Of a DNA stretch of 64,000 nt, positions 17,023 through 26,667 are shown piece after piece. The first letter of the stretch is position 1; each line of letters starts with the position of its first letter. The notes below the pieces were generated by a model. The model searched no databases, had not been told where the DNA came from, and saw only the letters and a list, made by a program, of their open reading frames with translations. A program made the position numbers and the translations under genes. The stretch is from Paenibacillus sp. FSL H8-0537 (lineage in GTDB: Bacteria; Bacillota; Bacilli; Paenibacillales; Paenibacillaceae), in NCBI RefSeq assembly GCF_038051995.1, contig NZ_CP150290.1, positions 2,408,001 to 2,472,000 of the forward strand, written 5' to 3'.

Positions 17023-17973
17023 ATGAAAAAAAGTACAGTATCCGTAGCTTTAGCTTTTACCTTGCTTCTCTCAGCTCCAGCCGTAATCTTGCAACCGCTT
17101 ACAACGGTTATGGCGGCAGATGCTTCGGGTACCACAGCAAGCCTATCAAATGTTTTGAAAAACCAGCAAGCGGATGGAGGCTGGAGAAAGGACTACTCTG
17201 AAACTAGTGGCGAGTGGTCCAAGTCTACAATCGACAATAAGGCAACTTATTCGGAAATTCGAAGGCTCGCTAGCGAATATCAGAAAACGAAGGACAGCAA
17301 ATATTCCGCAGCGGCAATCAAGGGCATTCAATTCCTGATCAATATGCAATATGCTAATGGCGGATTTCCGCAAGTGTATCAAAGCTCCGGCTATCATAAA
17401 CATATTACCTACAATGATAATGCGATGATTAATGTGTTGATTTTACTAGATGAGGTCGCAAGCAAAAAAGGCGATTTCTCCTTTATCGACAGCACTCTGG
17501 CTGGCAAAAGCAAGCAAGCGGTGGATAAAGGGGTAGACTGCATTTTGAACACGCAGGTTACAGTTAGCGGCAAATTGACAGCATGGGGCCAGCAGCATGA
17601 TTCCAGCACATTGAAGCCGGCCGCGGCGAGAATTTATGAAGTGCCGTCCCTCACTGCCCAAGAGAGCGTAAACATTGTGAAGTTTCTGAAGACGAGAACG
17701 TCCACTGCGAAAATCGCGGCAGCAATTAAAGGCGCTGAAGACTGGTTCAAGGCGGTGCAGATTACGGGAATCCGCGTGGAGAAAACGAGCAATGATGTCG
17801 TTGTAATCAGCGATTCCAGTGTGAAAACGCCAATCTGGGCACGTTTCTACGAGATTAACACCAACAAACCGATCTTTGTGGGGCGTGATGGTGTTGTGAA
17901 GTACAAGCTCAGTGACATCGAACAAGAAAGAAGAACAGGCTATGCATGGTATGGAAACTGGCCATCCAAATAA
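17023..17973 (+). CDS. Secreted pectate lyase, family PL10
   Basis: 316 residues with a Sec signal (MKKSTVSVALAFTLLLSAP, cleavage near VMA-A). The catalytic domain begins NVLKNQQADGGWRKD and contains KATYSEIRRLA, INMQYANGGFPQVYQ, ITYNDNAMINVLILLDEV, the TAWGQQHD segment and WARFYEINTNKPIFVGRDG near the end, all typical of PL10 lyases. It cleaves polygalacturonate by beta-elimination with calcium. AAAGGGG precedes the ATG. A strong terminator follows, so it is a single gene. Confidence 0.92.
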   Translation: MKKSTVSVALAFTLLLSAPAVILQPLTTVMAADASGTTASLSNVLKNQQADGGWRKDYSETSGEWSKSTIDNKATYSEIRRLASEYQKTKDSKYSAAAIKGIQFLINMQYANGGFPQVYQSSGYHKHITYNDNAMINVLILLDEVASKKGDFSFIDSTLAGKSKQAVDKGVDCILNTQVTVSGKLTAWGQQHDSSTLKPAAARIYEVPSLTAQESVNIVKFLKTRTSTAKIAAAIKGAEDWFKAVQITGIRVEKTSNDVVVISDSSVKTPIWARFYEINTNKPIFVGRDGVVKYKLSDIEQERRTGYAWYGNWPSK

Positions 17974-18041
17974 GAGGACATGCTTGAAGTCCAATAAACA
18001 ATTGCTTTTGTTTTAGGAATAAGGAGAACGATTCGGCGAAC

Positions 18042-18098
18042 AGCCCGGAAAACAACCTTGATTTTACAAGGGGGTTTTCCGGGCTTATTCGTTTTTTT
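18042..18098 (+). terminator. Terminator after the pectate lyase
   Basis: AGCCCGGAAAAC...CCTTG pairs with CAAGG...GTTTTCCGGGCT, followed by a T-rich tail ending in T7. Confidence 0.85.
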
Positions 18099-18190
18099 CG
18101 TTACAAGCAGTGTCGAATTATGATATGGTCGTTGAAGGAGGATTGCGGGAGCAGCCGCTTGGGATATGAAGGATGAGGAGAAGGTTTACT

Positions 18191-19168
18191 GTGAAGGAAC
18201 AAATGGAACAAGTGGAACAAAAGGAACAAAACAATCGAAGCCGGTATAGTGATCCGAAATTTGTAGCGCTAATCGCAACGTTGTGCTGCTTATTATGGGG
18301 GAGTGCTTATCCGTCTATTAAACTGGGCTATCTCGCCTTTGACATTATGCCAGAGGACATTGCTTCAAAATATGTATTTGCCGGCTATCGCTTTGTGCTT
18401 GCAGGGCTGGTGCTGCTATTGCTATTCCGGGCAACGGGCAAGAAGGTGCTGGCTTTATCCAAAAAACAGATGACAAGTTTGCTTGTTCTAGGCCTCATGC
18501 AGACAGGTCTCCAATATCTATTTTTTTATGTGGGCGTAGGCAATACGACAGGCGTCAAAGGCTCCATTATGAATGCTACGACGACCTTTTTCAGCGTCAT
18601 ATTGGCGCATTATCTCTATAAAAATGACAAGCTGGGCAAAAATAAAATTTTCGGCTGCCTGCTTGGGTTTATCGGTGTTATCATTGTGAATTTCCATACA
18701 GATTTGCTGGAGTTCTCCTTTGCCTTTAAAGGGGAGGGATTCGTCATCCTGGCGGCCCTCATCTTCTCCATCACTGCCATTTATGCCAAAAAGCTGACCG
18801 CCACCATTGATGTTTTGCTGGTCACGGGCTTTAGCCTGTTAATTGGCGGGCTGGCCCTAACCTTGCTGGGACTCGTACTTGGGGGCCGTGTAACTCATTT
18901 TACACCGGACTCGGCGGGCAATCTTATTTATTTGGCGCTGCTGTCCTCGGCTGCTTTCTGTCTATGGAATCTGCTGCTGAAGTATAACAAAGTCGGACAG
19001 GTGTCTGTTTACAACTTTCTGATTCCCGTGTTCGGGACATTGCTGTCTGCATGGTTTCTCGGTGAACAGATTATGGAGTTTAAAAATCTCGTGGCGCTGC
19101 TGTTCGTATCTCTTGGCATTTACATGGTCAATCGGACGCGGAAAGAGGTCATAGTGCCGCAAGGCTAG
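18191..19168 (+). CDS. EamA/DMT-family transporter
   Basis: 325 residues with ten predicted membrane segments and two EamA repeats: LCCLLWGSAYPSIKLGY near the N-terminus and the second half starting at GFVILAALIFSITAIYAKKL. These are drug/metabolite exporters of the inner membrane; the substrate is unknown. I chose the GTG at 18191, 6-7 bases after GAGGAGAAGG; the ATG at 18173 precedes that site. The N-terminus (KEQMEQVEQKEQNNRSRYS) is polar. Confidence 0.88.
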   Translation: MKEQMEQVEQKEQNNRSRYSDPKFVALIATLCCLLWGSAYPSIKLGYLAFDIMPEDIASKYVFAGYRFVLAGLVLLLLFRATGKKVLALSKKQMTSLLVLGLMQTGLQYLFFYVGVGNTTGVKGSIMNATTTFFSVILAHYLYKNDKLGKNKIFGCLLGFIGVIIVNFHTDLLEFSFAFKGEGFVILAALIFSITAIYAKKLTATIDVLLVTGFSLLIGGLALTLLGLVLGGRVTHFTPDSAGNLIYLALLSSAAFCLWNLLLKYNKVGQVSVYNFLIPVFGTLLSAWFLGEQIMEFKNLVALLFVSLGIYMVNRTRKEVIVPQG

Positions 19169-19186
19169 GAAGCATTGAGAATTTAA

Positions 19187-19235
19187 AAGCCCGCCAAAGG
19201 CCTTGTGAAATCAAGGCTTTTGGCGGGTTTTTTTG
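19187..19235 (+). terminator. Terminator after the EamA gene
   Basis: CCCGCCAAA...CCTTG pairs with CAAGG...TTTGGCGGG, followed by T7. Confidence 0.9.
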
Positions 19236-19288
19236 ATCGTTTCTTTTGGAAGCCTGCTAGTCCGAGCACAAGCTGCCTATTTTCATCA

Positions 19289-19351
19289 TTGACAGTGCTC
19301 CAAATTATGGTTATGATGATCTCGAATATTAATAGTAATCATTACTATTAA
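19289..19351 (+). promoter_or_regulatory. Sigma-A promoter and Zur/Fur-like operator of the cnt operon
   Basis: TTGACA (19289-19294), a 17-bp spacer and TATGAT (19312-19317) form a good promoter. Starting about 5 bases after the expected transcription start, TTAATAGTAAT (19329-19339) and its exact complement (19341-19351) flank a single C: a perfect 11-1-11 palindrome. Its core TAATnATTA is shared by Zur and Fur boxes, and the length suits Zur. Metal-replete repressor bound here would block transcription. Confidence 0.8.
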
Positions 19352-19408
19352 ATAGCGGCAAAGCAAAAGGAACGCGGGATCAAAAAATTGAATTAGAGGG
19401 TAGTTGTG

Positions 19409-20242
19409 ATGAAACGGGAAATCGATTTTGTAAAGTTAAACCCCACGCAAAATATGACCATTCTTGTGAAAACCAATCATTCCGCTTCCGAGTACAAGCA
19501 CATTGCTTCAAAAATGATGTCTTATGACAGTGTTTATGCTGAACAAGTAGGCTTCATCGAACAGCCGATAAAACACGAAGCGGCTGCCTATTTGCAAATG
19601 GCGGGAGGTGAGTTTTGCGGCAATGCTTGTATGGCGCTGGCTGCTTTTATCGCTTCTGAGAAAGGGATCGAACAGAACGATTTAATGGAAATCGTGTTAG
19701 AAGCTTCGGGAACCGATCAATTGGTCACCTGCCAAGTGAAAAAAAGCAAGGAAGAGTATTTTTGCCAAGTAGCGATGCCAATGCCTCGAAAAATCGAGCA
19801 GCAGACCGTTGTATATGAAGGTAATGATTTAAACCTTGTCATTGTAAGGTACGATGATTTTTTTCATATTGTCATTGAAGTAGAGCAATTCAATAGTGCC
19901 GAGAAGGAAAGAGCACAATCATTAGCCAAGCTGCTGGGCATCACGTTTGGATCGAGCTTGATCGGCATATTATTGTTTAAGCCCGAGTCTAATGAAATGG
20001 CGCCGCTCATTTATGTGCCTCCCTTAGACAGCATGATTTGGGAAAGAGGCTGCGGATCAGGCACGGCTTCACTTGGCGCATACCTGTCATGGAAAAATAA
20101 AGGCGCTATTGCTGCGCAGGTTAAGCAGCCCGGTGGCACGATTCAAGTAACGGCTGATTGCTATAAGGATGAGGTAACAAGCTTGATGATTGAGGGGTCT
20201 GTTGGAATCGTGGCACAAGGCAAAGCATTTATTTCTGTATAA
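19409..20242 (+). CDS. cntK: Histidine racemase of metallophore synthesis (DapF-like fold)
   Basis: 277 residues of the diaminopimelate-epimerase superfamily. Both catalytic cysteines are present: Cys70 in MAGGEFCGNACMA and Cys215 in WERGCGSGTAS. Sequence and position before a nicotianamine-synthase-like gene identify it as CntK, which in Staphylococcus aureus converts L-His to D-His for staphylopine. I chose the ATG at 19409, 8 bases after GAGGG. It is first in a nine-gene operon in the same order as S. aureus (K, L, M, A, B, C, D, F, E). Confidence 0.9.
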   Translation: MKREIDFVKLNPTQNMTILVKTNHSASEYKHIASKMMSYDSVYAEQVGFIEQPIKHEAAAYLQMAGGEFCGNACMALAAFIASEKGIEQNDLMEIVLEASGTDQLVTCQVKKSKEEYFCQVAMPMPRKIEQQTVVYEGNDLNLVIVRYDDFFHIVIEVEQFNSAEKERAQSLAKLLGITFGSSLIGILLFKPESNEMAPLIYVPPLDSMIWERGCGSGTASLGAYLSWKNKGAIAAQVKQPGGTIQVTADCYKDEVTSLMIEGSVGIVAQGKAFISV

Positions 20243-20269
20243 CGAATAATGGGTATGGGGGAGAAGCGA

Positions 20270-21067
20270 ATGAATCAATTAACAACATTTGAACAAAGCT
20301 TGACCTTGTTTCGAGATCGGTTTACCGATTTAGTAAAGCGATATGACGGCACATCTCATAATAGCTCGGAGCTGGAGCGGGTCATCGATGACTATTCAGC
20401 TTTCATCCTAGATGAGAGTAACAACGCATCGTGGGAAACCATGGCGCAGCAAGCCGGAAGCGAGCTTCCTCAGCTTCTCGACAACCTAAGGAAGATGTCT
20501 TCGTTATGCGTCGCTATTATGGAAAAATATCGCGCCTTGAAGCTGCTTGCTGGGGAAACGGACAAAACCGATTATTTTAAAAATATAGAGTCCTGTATTG
20601 AACAAGAATTTGGAAGCTTTCAAGTCACTGCGGATTCCATCGTATTGTTGGTTGGCTCAGGCTCGTTTCCTATGACGCCCTTATTTATCGCCAAGCGCAC
20701 GGGCGCCCAAGTTGTTGGCATTGATATTGATGAGGAGGCCATCGAGCTAGGACGAAGGGTGGTACATCGTTTAGGAAGCGGATTAAACATTCGCTTGGAG
20801 AAGGCGTTTGTGGAGCAGCTTGATATCATCAAGGATGTGACCCATATTATTTTCAGCTCAACGGTTTCCAATAAATATGAGCTGCTTGAGCAATTGCATG
20901 CCTTAACGAATGAGCAAGTGGTCGTGGCGATGAGATATGGCGATCAGCTGAAATCCTTATTCAATTACCCCATGCAAGCGGTGAATGAAGAAAAATGGAG
21001 GCTGGTGGATACGATATTGCGTCCTAAGCAAGTGTTTGATATTGCTTTGTACAAGCGTGAATATTAA
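20270..21067 (+). CDS. cntL: Nicotianamine-synthase-like aminobutanoyl transferase
   Basis: 265 residues. A helical N-terminal domain precedes the SAM-binding Rossmann part VLLVGSGSFPMTPLFIAKRTGAQVVGIDID (about 126-154), which is the bacterial nicotianamine-synthase pattern. CntL moves the aminobutanoyl group of SAM onto histidine, giving the intermediate that CntM reduces. GGGGGAG precedes the ATG at 20270. It lies 27 bases after cntK and its stop overlaps the ribosome site of cntM. Confidence 0.9.
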   Translation: MNQLTTFEQSLTLFRDRFTDLVKRYDGTSHNSSELERVIDDYSAFILDESNNASWETMAQQAGSELPQLLDNLRKMSSLCVAIMEKYRALKLLAGETDKTDYFKNIESCIEQEFGSFQVTADSIVLLVGSGSFPMTPLFIAKRTGAQVVGIDIDEEAIELGRRVVHRLGSGLNIRLEKAFVEQLDIIKDVTHIIFSSTVSNKYELLEQLHALTNEQVVVAMRYGDQLKSLFNYPMQAVNEEKWRLVDTILRPKQVFDIALYKREY

Positions 21068-21077
21068 GGAGGCTTAT

Positions 21078-22379
21078 ATGAGTCATTTCAAACGAGTCTT
21101 AATCGTAGGCACGGGGCCAGCGTCCATTCAACTTGCTGTCCTGCTGAAAAATAATTGGAACAGCTGCATCGGCATTGTGGGGAGAGAATCGGTTCGTTCC
21201 GAACGTTTTTTCACGGCGCTTGAGCAAAGCCAGAATCAAGTGGAGGTCAACGTTCAAAATAAAAAGCATCGGCCGATGGAAGGCAATTGTATAATCGATC
21301 ATGTTTTTCAGGGATATGGGGCCATAACAAGGCAATGGGATACGCTGATTTTGTCTGTCACTACCGATGCGTATATGGAGGTTTTGAAGCAGCTTAGTGA
21401 TCAACTGCTCAAGCAAGCAAGGTGCATTCTATTAATTTCTCCCACCTTCGGTTCAAACAGTCTAGTACGCCATTATATGAACGGTATACAGCCAAATGTG
21501 GACATTATTAGTTTTTCTACCTATCTCGGCGATACACGGTGGATGAACGGCGAGCCTTCAACCCAAGTTTTGACGACAGCGGTTAAGAAAAAGGTGTTTA
21601 TTGGCTCCTCGAACGAAACGTCGCCAAATGTCGAGCGGCTCTGTGCCTTATTTGAACGATTGGGCATTATGCTGGAGGTTATGGGCAGTCCGATCGAGGC
21701 GGAAACGAGAAATATTTCTCTCTATGTCCATCCGCCGTTGTTTATGAATCCATTTTCACTGAATGCCATATTTGAATATTCAGCTGTTAAGAAATATGTC
21801 TATAAAATGTTTCCCGAAGGACCTATAACGCAATATTTAATTCGCGATATGCTGGCCGGGTGGAAAGAGATGACGAATGTCATTGAAAAGCTGAATTTGC
21901 AGGGCGTAAATCTGCTGAAGTTCATGACCGATGACAATTATCCGGTAAGATTAGAGAGCTTATCGCGTCATGATATCGATCATTTTAATGAGTTGGAGAC
22001 CATTCATCAAGAGTACTTATTGTACATACGCTACACGTCGCTGTTGATCGACCCATTCTCGGAGCCTGATCAAGAGGGGAAATATTTCGATTTCTCCGCC
22101 GTCCCCATTCGTCAAATCTTTATCAACCAAGAGCAATATTGGGATATTCCACGCATGCCCAAGGAGGATTATTATCGGATAAAAATCATCCAGGGCATTG
22201 CGAGATTTGTAGGCTCAAGCTGCCCGACCATTGATACATTCATAACGGCCTACGAGAATAAAATCACGGAAGCTGCACAGGCACTTAAGGGCGAGAAAAT
22301 ATCGGATGCCTTTGTTGTACAAAGCTTTGAAGAGGATTTGAAGATGATCTGTAGTGCGCACTTATACAGGAGGATATGA
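21078..22379 (+). CDS. cntM: Opine dehydrogenase of metallophore synthesis
   Basis: 433 residues. An N-terminal NAD(P)H Rossmann motif VLIVGTGPASIQLA (7-20) and the CntM-type stretches ISPTFGS, SFSTYLGDTRW, SLYVHPPLFMNPFSL and FPEGPITQYLIRDM are present. It condenses the CntL product with a 2-oxo acid and reduces it. Asp152 in YLGDTRW is the position that I recall separating pyruvate users (Asp, staphylopine) from 2-oxoglutarate users (Ala, pseudopaline), so pyruvate is predicted. AAGGAGG precedes the ATG. Confidence 0.9.
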   Translation: MSHFKRVLIVGTGPASIQLAVLLKNNWNSCIGIVGRESVRSERFFTALEQSQNQVEVNVQNKKHRPMEGNCIIDHVFQGYGAITRQWDTLILSVTTDAYMEVLKQLSDQLLKQARCILLISPTFGSNSLVRHYMNGIQPNVDIISFSTYLGDTRWMNGEPSTQVLTTAVKKKVFIGSSNETSPNVERLCALFERLGIMLEVMGSPIEAETRNISLYVHPPLFMNPFSLNAIFEYSAVKKYVYKMFPEGPITQYLIRDMLAGWKEMTNVIEKLNLQGVNLLKFMTDDNYPVRLESLSRHDIDHFNELETIHQEYLLYIRYTSLLIDPFSEPDQEGKYFDFSAVPIRQIFINQEQYWDIPRMPKEDYYRIKIIQGIARFVGSSCPTIDTFITAYENKITEAAQALKGEKISDAFVVQSFEEDLKMICSAHLYRRI

Positions 22380-22380
22380 C

Positions 22381-23988
22381 ATGACAAGAAAAATAGCTGT
22401 TTTATTATCTGCTTTGATCGTTTCAATTGTTTTATTGGCAGGCTGCAGTGGCGGAAATGCTGCGAAAACAGGAGCAGCCGATGCAGGCAAGGAACTGGTG
22501 TATGCCACAGCAAAAGATATTAATGATATGAACCCCCATCTGTATCCAGGCTCATTGCCAGCGCAAGGGATGGTGTATGAATCATTAGTTGAAAATACGG
22601 AGGAGGGCATTAAGCCGTTGCTTGCCGAATCCTGGGACGTATCTGAGGATGGCAAAGTTTACACCTTTCATTTGAGAAAAGATGTGAAGTTCCACGATGG
22701 CGAGCCCTTTAACGCCGAGGCTGTTAAGAAGAATATAGAAGCGGTGCAAAGCAACGCTGGCAAGCATGCCTGGATCAAGCTTTCAACGAAAATTGTGAGT
22801 GTTAACGTACTTGATGAGCATACGTTTGAATTGGTGCTGTCAGAGCCCTATTACCCGGCTTTGCTTGAATTATCGATGACTAGGCCTTATGTATTTATCT
22901 CTCCTAAGGACTTCGTTAATGGGGAAACCAAAGATGGTGTTAGTGGCCATAATGGCACGGGGCCGTATAAGCTAATGGAACAGAAAACCGATCAGTATGC
23001 CACCTTCGAAGCGAATGAAAACTATTGGGGCGGCGCGCCAAAGCTGAATAAAATTACCGCGAAAGTGCTTCCGGCAGGGGAGACGACATTTTTGGCGCTG
23101 CAAAAGGGAGAGGTCAACTTTATATTTACCGATGATCGCGGCTCCGACAGCATTGATGTTGATGCGATGAATCAGTTGATGGATTCGGGCGACTTTCAGC
23201 TTATTAGAAGTAAAGCGATGAATACGAAGATGATCGTTGCCAATAGCAGTAAATCGGATAGTCCCGCCCATGAAACGGCTGTTCGTGAAGCGATTTGGTA
23301 TTCGATTGACAGAGAAACGATCAGCAAGCAAATTTTTAGCGGCACGGAAACAGCAGCCAATACGTTATTTTCCCCCAACGTCAATTATGCCAATGTCGAG
23401 CTAAAGCAGCGTGGCTTTGACTTGGATACAGCGAAGCAGCTGTTGGAGAAAGCAGGTTGGAAGCTGGGCGCTGGCAGCGAGGTCAGAACGAAGGACGGCA
23501 AGCCACTCGCGATGAAGCTTTATTATGATGTCAGCTCCTCTTCTCAAAAAACCGAGGCCGAATTCATTCAAAGCACCTTGAAAATGGTAGGAGTCCAGCT
23601 GGAGCTTTTCGGCGAAGAATCTTCTTCCATTGCCAATAGAAGAGCAACGGGAGACTATGATTTGCTGTTCAATCAAACATGGGGGCTCGCCTATGATCCA
23701 CAGAGCACAATCTCTGCGTTTACTTCCGAGTCTGCTTATTATCACACAACAAGCGGCATTTCCAAAGCGGATGAATTGTACAAAAAAATCGATGAAGTGA
23801 TGATCACGATGGATGAGGAAAAACGGAAATCGTTGTATGCAGACATTTTAACCATTGTCCATGATGAGGCGGTCTTTATTCCTCTTACCAATGGCAGCGT
23901 TACGATTGTTGCTCCAACAGACCTGCAGGGTATCTCATTTAAGCAAACGCAATTTGAACTGCCCTTTGAGCAAATGTATTTTGAATAG
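22381..23988 (+). CDS. cntA: Metallophore-binding lipoprotein, ABC transporter SBP
   Basis: 535 residues; lipoprotein signal with LLAGC and lipidated Cys22. The rest is an SBP_bac_5 (peptide/nickel) fold: YATAKDINDMNPHLY, SWDVSEDGKVYTFHLRKDVKFHDG, and a C-terminal SVTIVAPTDLQGI. Outer-face receptor that hands metal-loaded metallophore to CntBC. AGGAGG overlaps the end of cntM and the start codon lies 1 base after the cntM stop. Confidence 0.92.
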   Translation: MTRKIAVLLSALIVSIVLLAGCSGGNAAKTGAADAGKELVYATAKDINDMNPHLYPGSLPAQGMVYESLVENTEEGIKPLLAESWDVSEDGKVYTFHLRKDVKFHDGEPFNAEAVKKNIEAVQSNAGKHAWIKLSTKIVSVNVLDEHTFELVLSEPYYPALLELSMTRPYVFISPKDFVNGETKDGVSGHNGTGPYKLMEQKTDQYATFEANENYWGGAPKLNKITAKVLPAGETTFLALQKGEVNFIFTDDRGSDSIDVDAMNQLMDSGDFQLIRSKAMNTKMIVANSSKSDSPAHETAVREAIWYSIDRETISKQIFSGTETAANTLFSPNVNYANVELKQRGFDLDTAKQLLEKAGWKLGAGSEVRTKDGKPLAMKLYYDVSSSSQKTEAEFIQSTLKMVGVQLELFGEESSSIANRRATGDYDLLFNQTWGLAYDPQSTISAFTSESAYYHTTSGISKADELYKKIDEVMITMDEEKRKSLYADILTIVHDEAVFIPLTNGSVTIVAPTDLQGISFKQTQFELPFEQMYFE

Positions 23989-24011
23989 ATAATCAAAACA
24001 AGGAGCTTGCT

Positions 24012-24944
24012 ATGATCAGCTATATTATCAAACGGTCACTCCTTTCGATTCCGTTGCTTGTGATCATATCCTTTTTAACGTTTGGCTTGAACCATCTTTC
24101 TCCTTTAGATCCGGCCGAGGTTATATTACATGCGCAGGGCGTGCCGACCATTACAGATGAATTAATAGCAGAAACGAAGGCAGCGCTTGGGATGGATCGG
24201 CCCTTTCTCATTCGTTATCTGCACTGGCTCGTATCATGCCTGCAGCTCGATTTCGGGAACTCTTATGTGACTGGCAAAACCGTATGGTCCTTGCTTGCTC
24301 CCGCTTTTCTAAATACGTTAAAGCTGACGTTGGTTTCAGCGGCTGCCATTATTGCGCTGTCCATTGGCTTAGGAGTAATTAGTGCACGTAGAGAAGGGAA
24401 AATGACGGACAAGTCGATTAGAGGCGTCTCCTTTTTTCTGACCTCTATGCCGCCTTATTGGCTCGCGGCGCTTATGGTTTGGTATTTTTCCGTGCAATTG
24501 GATTTGCTGCCGACTAGTGGGATGGACTCGTACGAAAGCTATATTTTGCCGGTCATTGTCATCACGATCAGCTATACCGGCATTTATTTTCGAATGATTA
24601 GAAGCTCCATGTTAAGCAATATGAATGAAGACTACGTGCTGTATGGCAGGGCGAGCGGCTTGCCAGAGCAGAAAATAACGCTGCATATATTAAGAAATTC
24701 ATTGCAGGTGGCTATTTCTGTATTTTGCATGGCGATCCCGATTATTTTAGGCAGTACGGTCGTCGTGGAAAATATATTTGCCTGGCCGGGTTTAGGAACG
24801 CTGAGTGTTAAATCCATTCTTAGCAGGGACTTTCCAATCATTCAGGCGTATGTCCTTGTACTCGCAATCGCTTTTGTTCTGTTCAACACCGTTTCTGACA
24901 TTATGAATGCGGCGATGAACCCTAAATTAAGGAAGGGCCACTAA
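24012..24944 (+). CDS. cntB: Metallophore ABC transporter permease 1
   Basis: 310 residues, DppB/NikB type: N-terminal YIIKRSLLSIPLLVIISFLTFGL, six membrane segments, and the inner-membrane EAA-like loop LYGRASGLPEQKITLHILRNSL. Forms the channel with CntC. AAGGAGC precedes the ATG. Directly followed by cntC without a gap. Confidence 0.92.
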   Translation: MISYIIKRSLLSIPLLVIISFLTFGLNHLSPLDPAEVILHAQGVPTITDELIAETKAALGMDRPFLIRYLHWLVSCLQLDFGNSYVTGKTVWSLLAPAFLNTLKLTLVSAAAIIALSIGLGVISARREGKMTDKSIRGVSFFLTSMPPYWLAALMVWYFSVQLDLLPTSGMDSYESYILPVIVITISYTGIYFRMIRSSMLSNMNEDYVLYGRASGLPEQKITLHILRNSLQVAISVFCMAIPIILGSTVVVENIFAWPGLGTLSVKSILSRDFPIIQAYVLVLAIAFVLFNTVSDIMNAAMNPKLRKGH

Positions 24945-25838
24945 ATGAAGAGATTACAATTTCTATGGAGTGATAAGCTGGCCGCTGCATCTTTAGCTAC
25001 TCTTGTCGTTACCATTGTTGCTGGAGTATTCGCCCCTTTATTTGCGCCCCATGATCCCGAAGAAGTGCATATGGAGCTGCGATATGCTGCTTCCTCGTGG
25101 GAGTATTTGTTAGGAAACGACCATCTGGGCCGCTGCATTTTATCGAGATTAATTTTTGGAATCCGTCCCAGCGTCCTTTGGGTGCTTGCTGCACTTGCCG
25201 TATCTGTAGGGATTGGGGCGATTCTTGGCTTTATAGCGGGCTACTTTAGAGGGATAACCGATACGATTGTGATGAGAATTTGCGATGTCATGCTCTCTTT
25301 CCCGGGATATGTCATGACACTGGCTGTGATCGGCATTTTGGGAGTAGGTCTTGAAAATATTTTGATCGCTTTCGTATTGATGAAATGGGCTTGGTTTGCT
25401 CGAATCATTAGAACGTCTGTGATGCAATATGCGGAATCCGACTATGTGAAGTTTTCCAAGGTGCTCGGTATTAGCGATATCAAAATTATAGCGAAGCATA
25501 TGGTTCCTGTAGCGCTTCCGGACATTGCGGTTATAGCAAGCAGCTCCTTTGGTTCCATGATTTTGCAATTATCAGGATTTTCGTTTCTCGGTTTAGGCAT
25601 TCAAGCCCCGAACGCGGAATGGGGCATGATGTTGAATGAGGCAAGAGAAGTTATGTTCTCAAAGCCGGAGTTTATGCTCGCGCCCGGTTTAACCATTATT
25701 GTTGTCGTATCGGCGATTAACTTTTTGTCAGATGCGCTCCAGGTTGCTTTAGATCCTAAATTATTGGCCTCCAAATATAAGCTGCAAGGACAGGGAGCCG
25801 CTGCCGCTGCGAGGCTTCAAGGGAAGGAGGTGGCTTGA
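24945..25838 (+). CDS. cntC: Metallophore ABC transporter permease 2
   Basis: 297 residues, DppC/NikC type: an N-terminal segment, the PHDPEEVHMELRYA...LGNDHLGRCILSRLIFG signature of this class, six membrane segments, and the loop YVKFSKVLGISDIKIIAKHMVPV that docks the ATPases. The ATG starts at the base after the cntB stop codon. Confidence 0.92.
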   Translation: MKRLQFLWSDKLAAASLATLVVTIVAGVFAPLFAPHDPEEVHMELRYAASSWEYLLGNDHLGRCILSRLIFGIRPSVLWVLAALAVSVGIGAILGFIAGYFRGITDTIVMRICDVMLSFPGYVMTLAVIGILGVGLENILIAFVLMKWAWFARIIRTSVMQYAESDYVKFSKVLGISDIKIIAKHMVPVALPDIAVIASSSFGSMILQLSGFSFLGLGIQAPNAEWGMMLNEAREVMFSKPEFMLAPGLTIIVVVSAINFLSDALQVALDPKLLASKYKLQGQGAAAAARLQGKEVA

Positions 25839-25842
25839 TTTT

Positions 25843-26667
25843 ATGGCTATTTTGGAAGTGACGAATTTAAAAATTTGGGACAGTCAGACGGGTCAAGTCA
25901 TTGTGCCTGGTAGTTCCTTTCACGTCAAACAGGGCAGCTGCCTGGCCATAGTCGGAGAAAGCGGAAGCGGGAAGTCGCTGACATGCAGAGCCATCATGAG
26001 ATTAAACAAGCCTGGTATCCGCCAATCGGGGGACATTTTGTTTAACGGAGTCAATCTAAGCGAGCTTCCGGAAAAAGAAATGAGGAAAAAACGAGGAAAG
26101 CAGCTAGGCGTGATTTTGCAAAATGGCATGCGCGCCTTTGATCCTTCTTGCGTGGTCGGCGTTCATTTAAGGGAAACGCTGGCCTGTCATTTCGGTTGGG
26201 GCCGCGAAGAAATAACGGCTAATATGAAACGCTCTATGGAAAGCGTAATGCTGAAAGACCCGGTCGCGGTTATGAATATGTATCCGCACCAGCTGTCTGG
26301 CGGCATGCTGCAGCGGATAATGATTGCGCTCACTCTGGTGCTAGAACCAGCTATTGTTATCGCTGATGAGCCGACGACGGCACTAGATACCATCTCGCAA
26401 TATGAGGTCGTTGAACAATTTATGCAATTGCGGGAGAACATGGGCTGCTCGATGATTTTTATTTCTCATGATTTGGGCATCGTTCGAAAAATAGCGGATG
26501 ACGTTCTGGTCATGAAAGAAGGGGAAATCGTGGATCGAGGGACGAAGCAGGCTATTTTCTCGGAATCTGCGCACGAATATACCCGATATTTAGTATCCTC
26601 GAAGCAAGCGCTGAATGATCATTTCAAGCGATTAATGATGGGAGGCGTTAGCCTTGCTCAGCGTTGA
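25843..26667 (+). CDS. cntD: Metallophore ABC transporter ATPase 1
   Basis: 274 residues: Walker A GESGSGKS (38-45), Q-loop VILQNGMRAFDP, signature YPHQLSGGMLQRI, Walker B IVIADEPTTALD and the H-loop IFISHDLG. DppD/OppD-like but lacking the long C-terminal oligopeptide extension, like staphylococcal CntD. AAGGAGG lies upstream inside the end of cntC. It overlaps cntF by 14 bases. Confidence 0.92.
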   Translation: MAILEVTNLKIWDSQTGQVIVPGSSFHVKQGSCLAIVGESGSGKSLTCRAIMRLNKPGIRQSGDILFNGVNLSELPEKEMRKKRGKQLGVILQNGMRAFDPSCVVGVHLRETLACHFGWGREEITANMKRSMESVMLKDPVAVMNMYPHQLSGGMLQRIMIALTLVLEPAIVIADEPTTALDTISQYEVVEQFMQLRENMGCSMIFISHDLGIVRKIADDVLVMKEGEIVDRGTKQAIFSESAHEYTRYLVSSKQALNDHFKRLMMGGVSLAQR

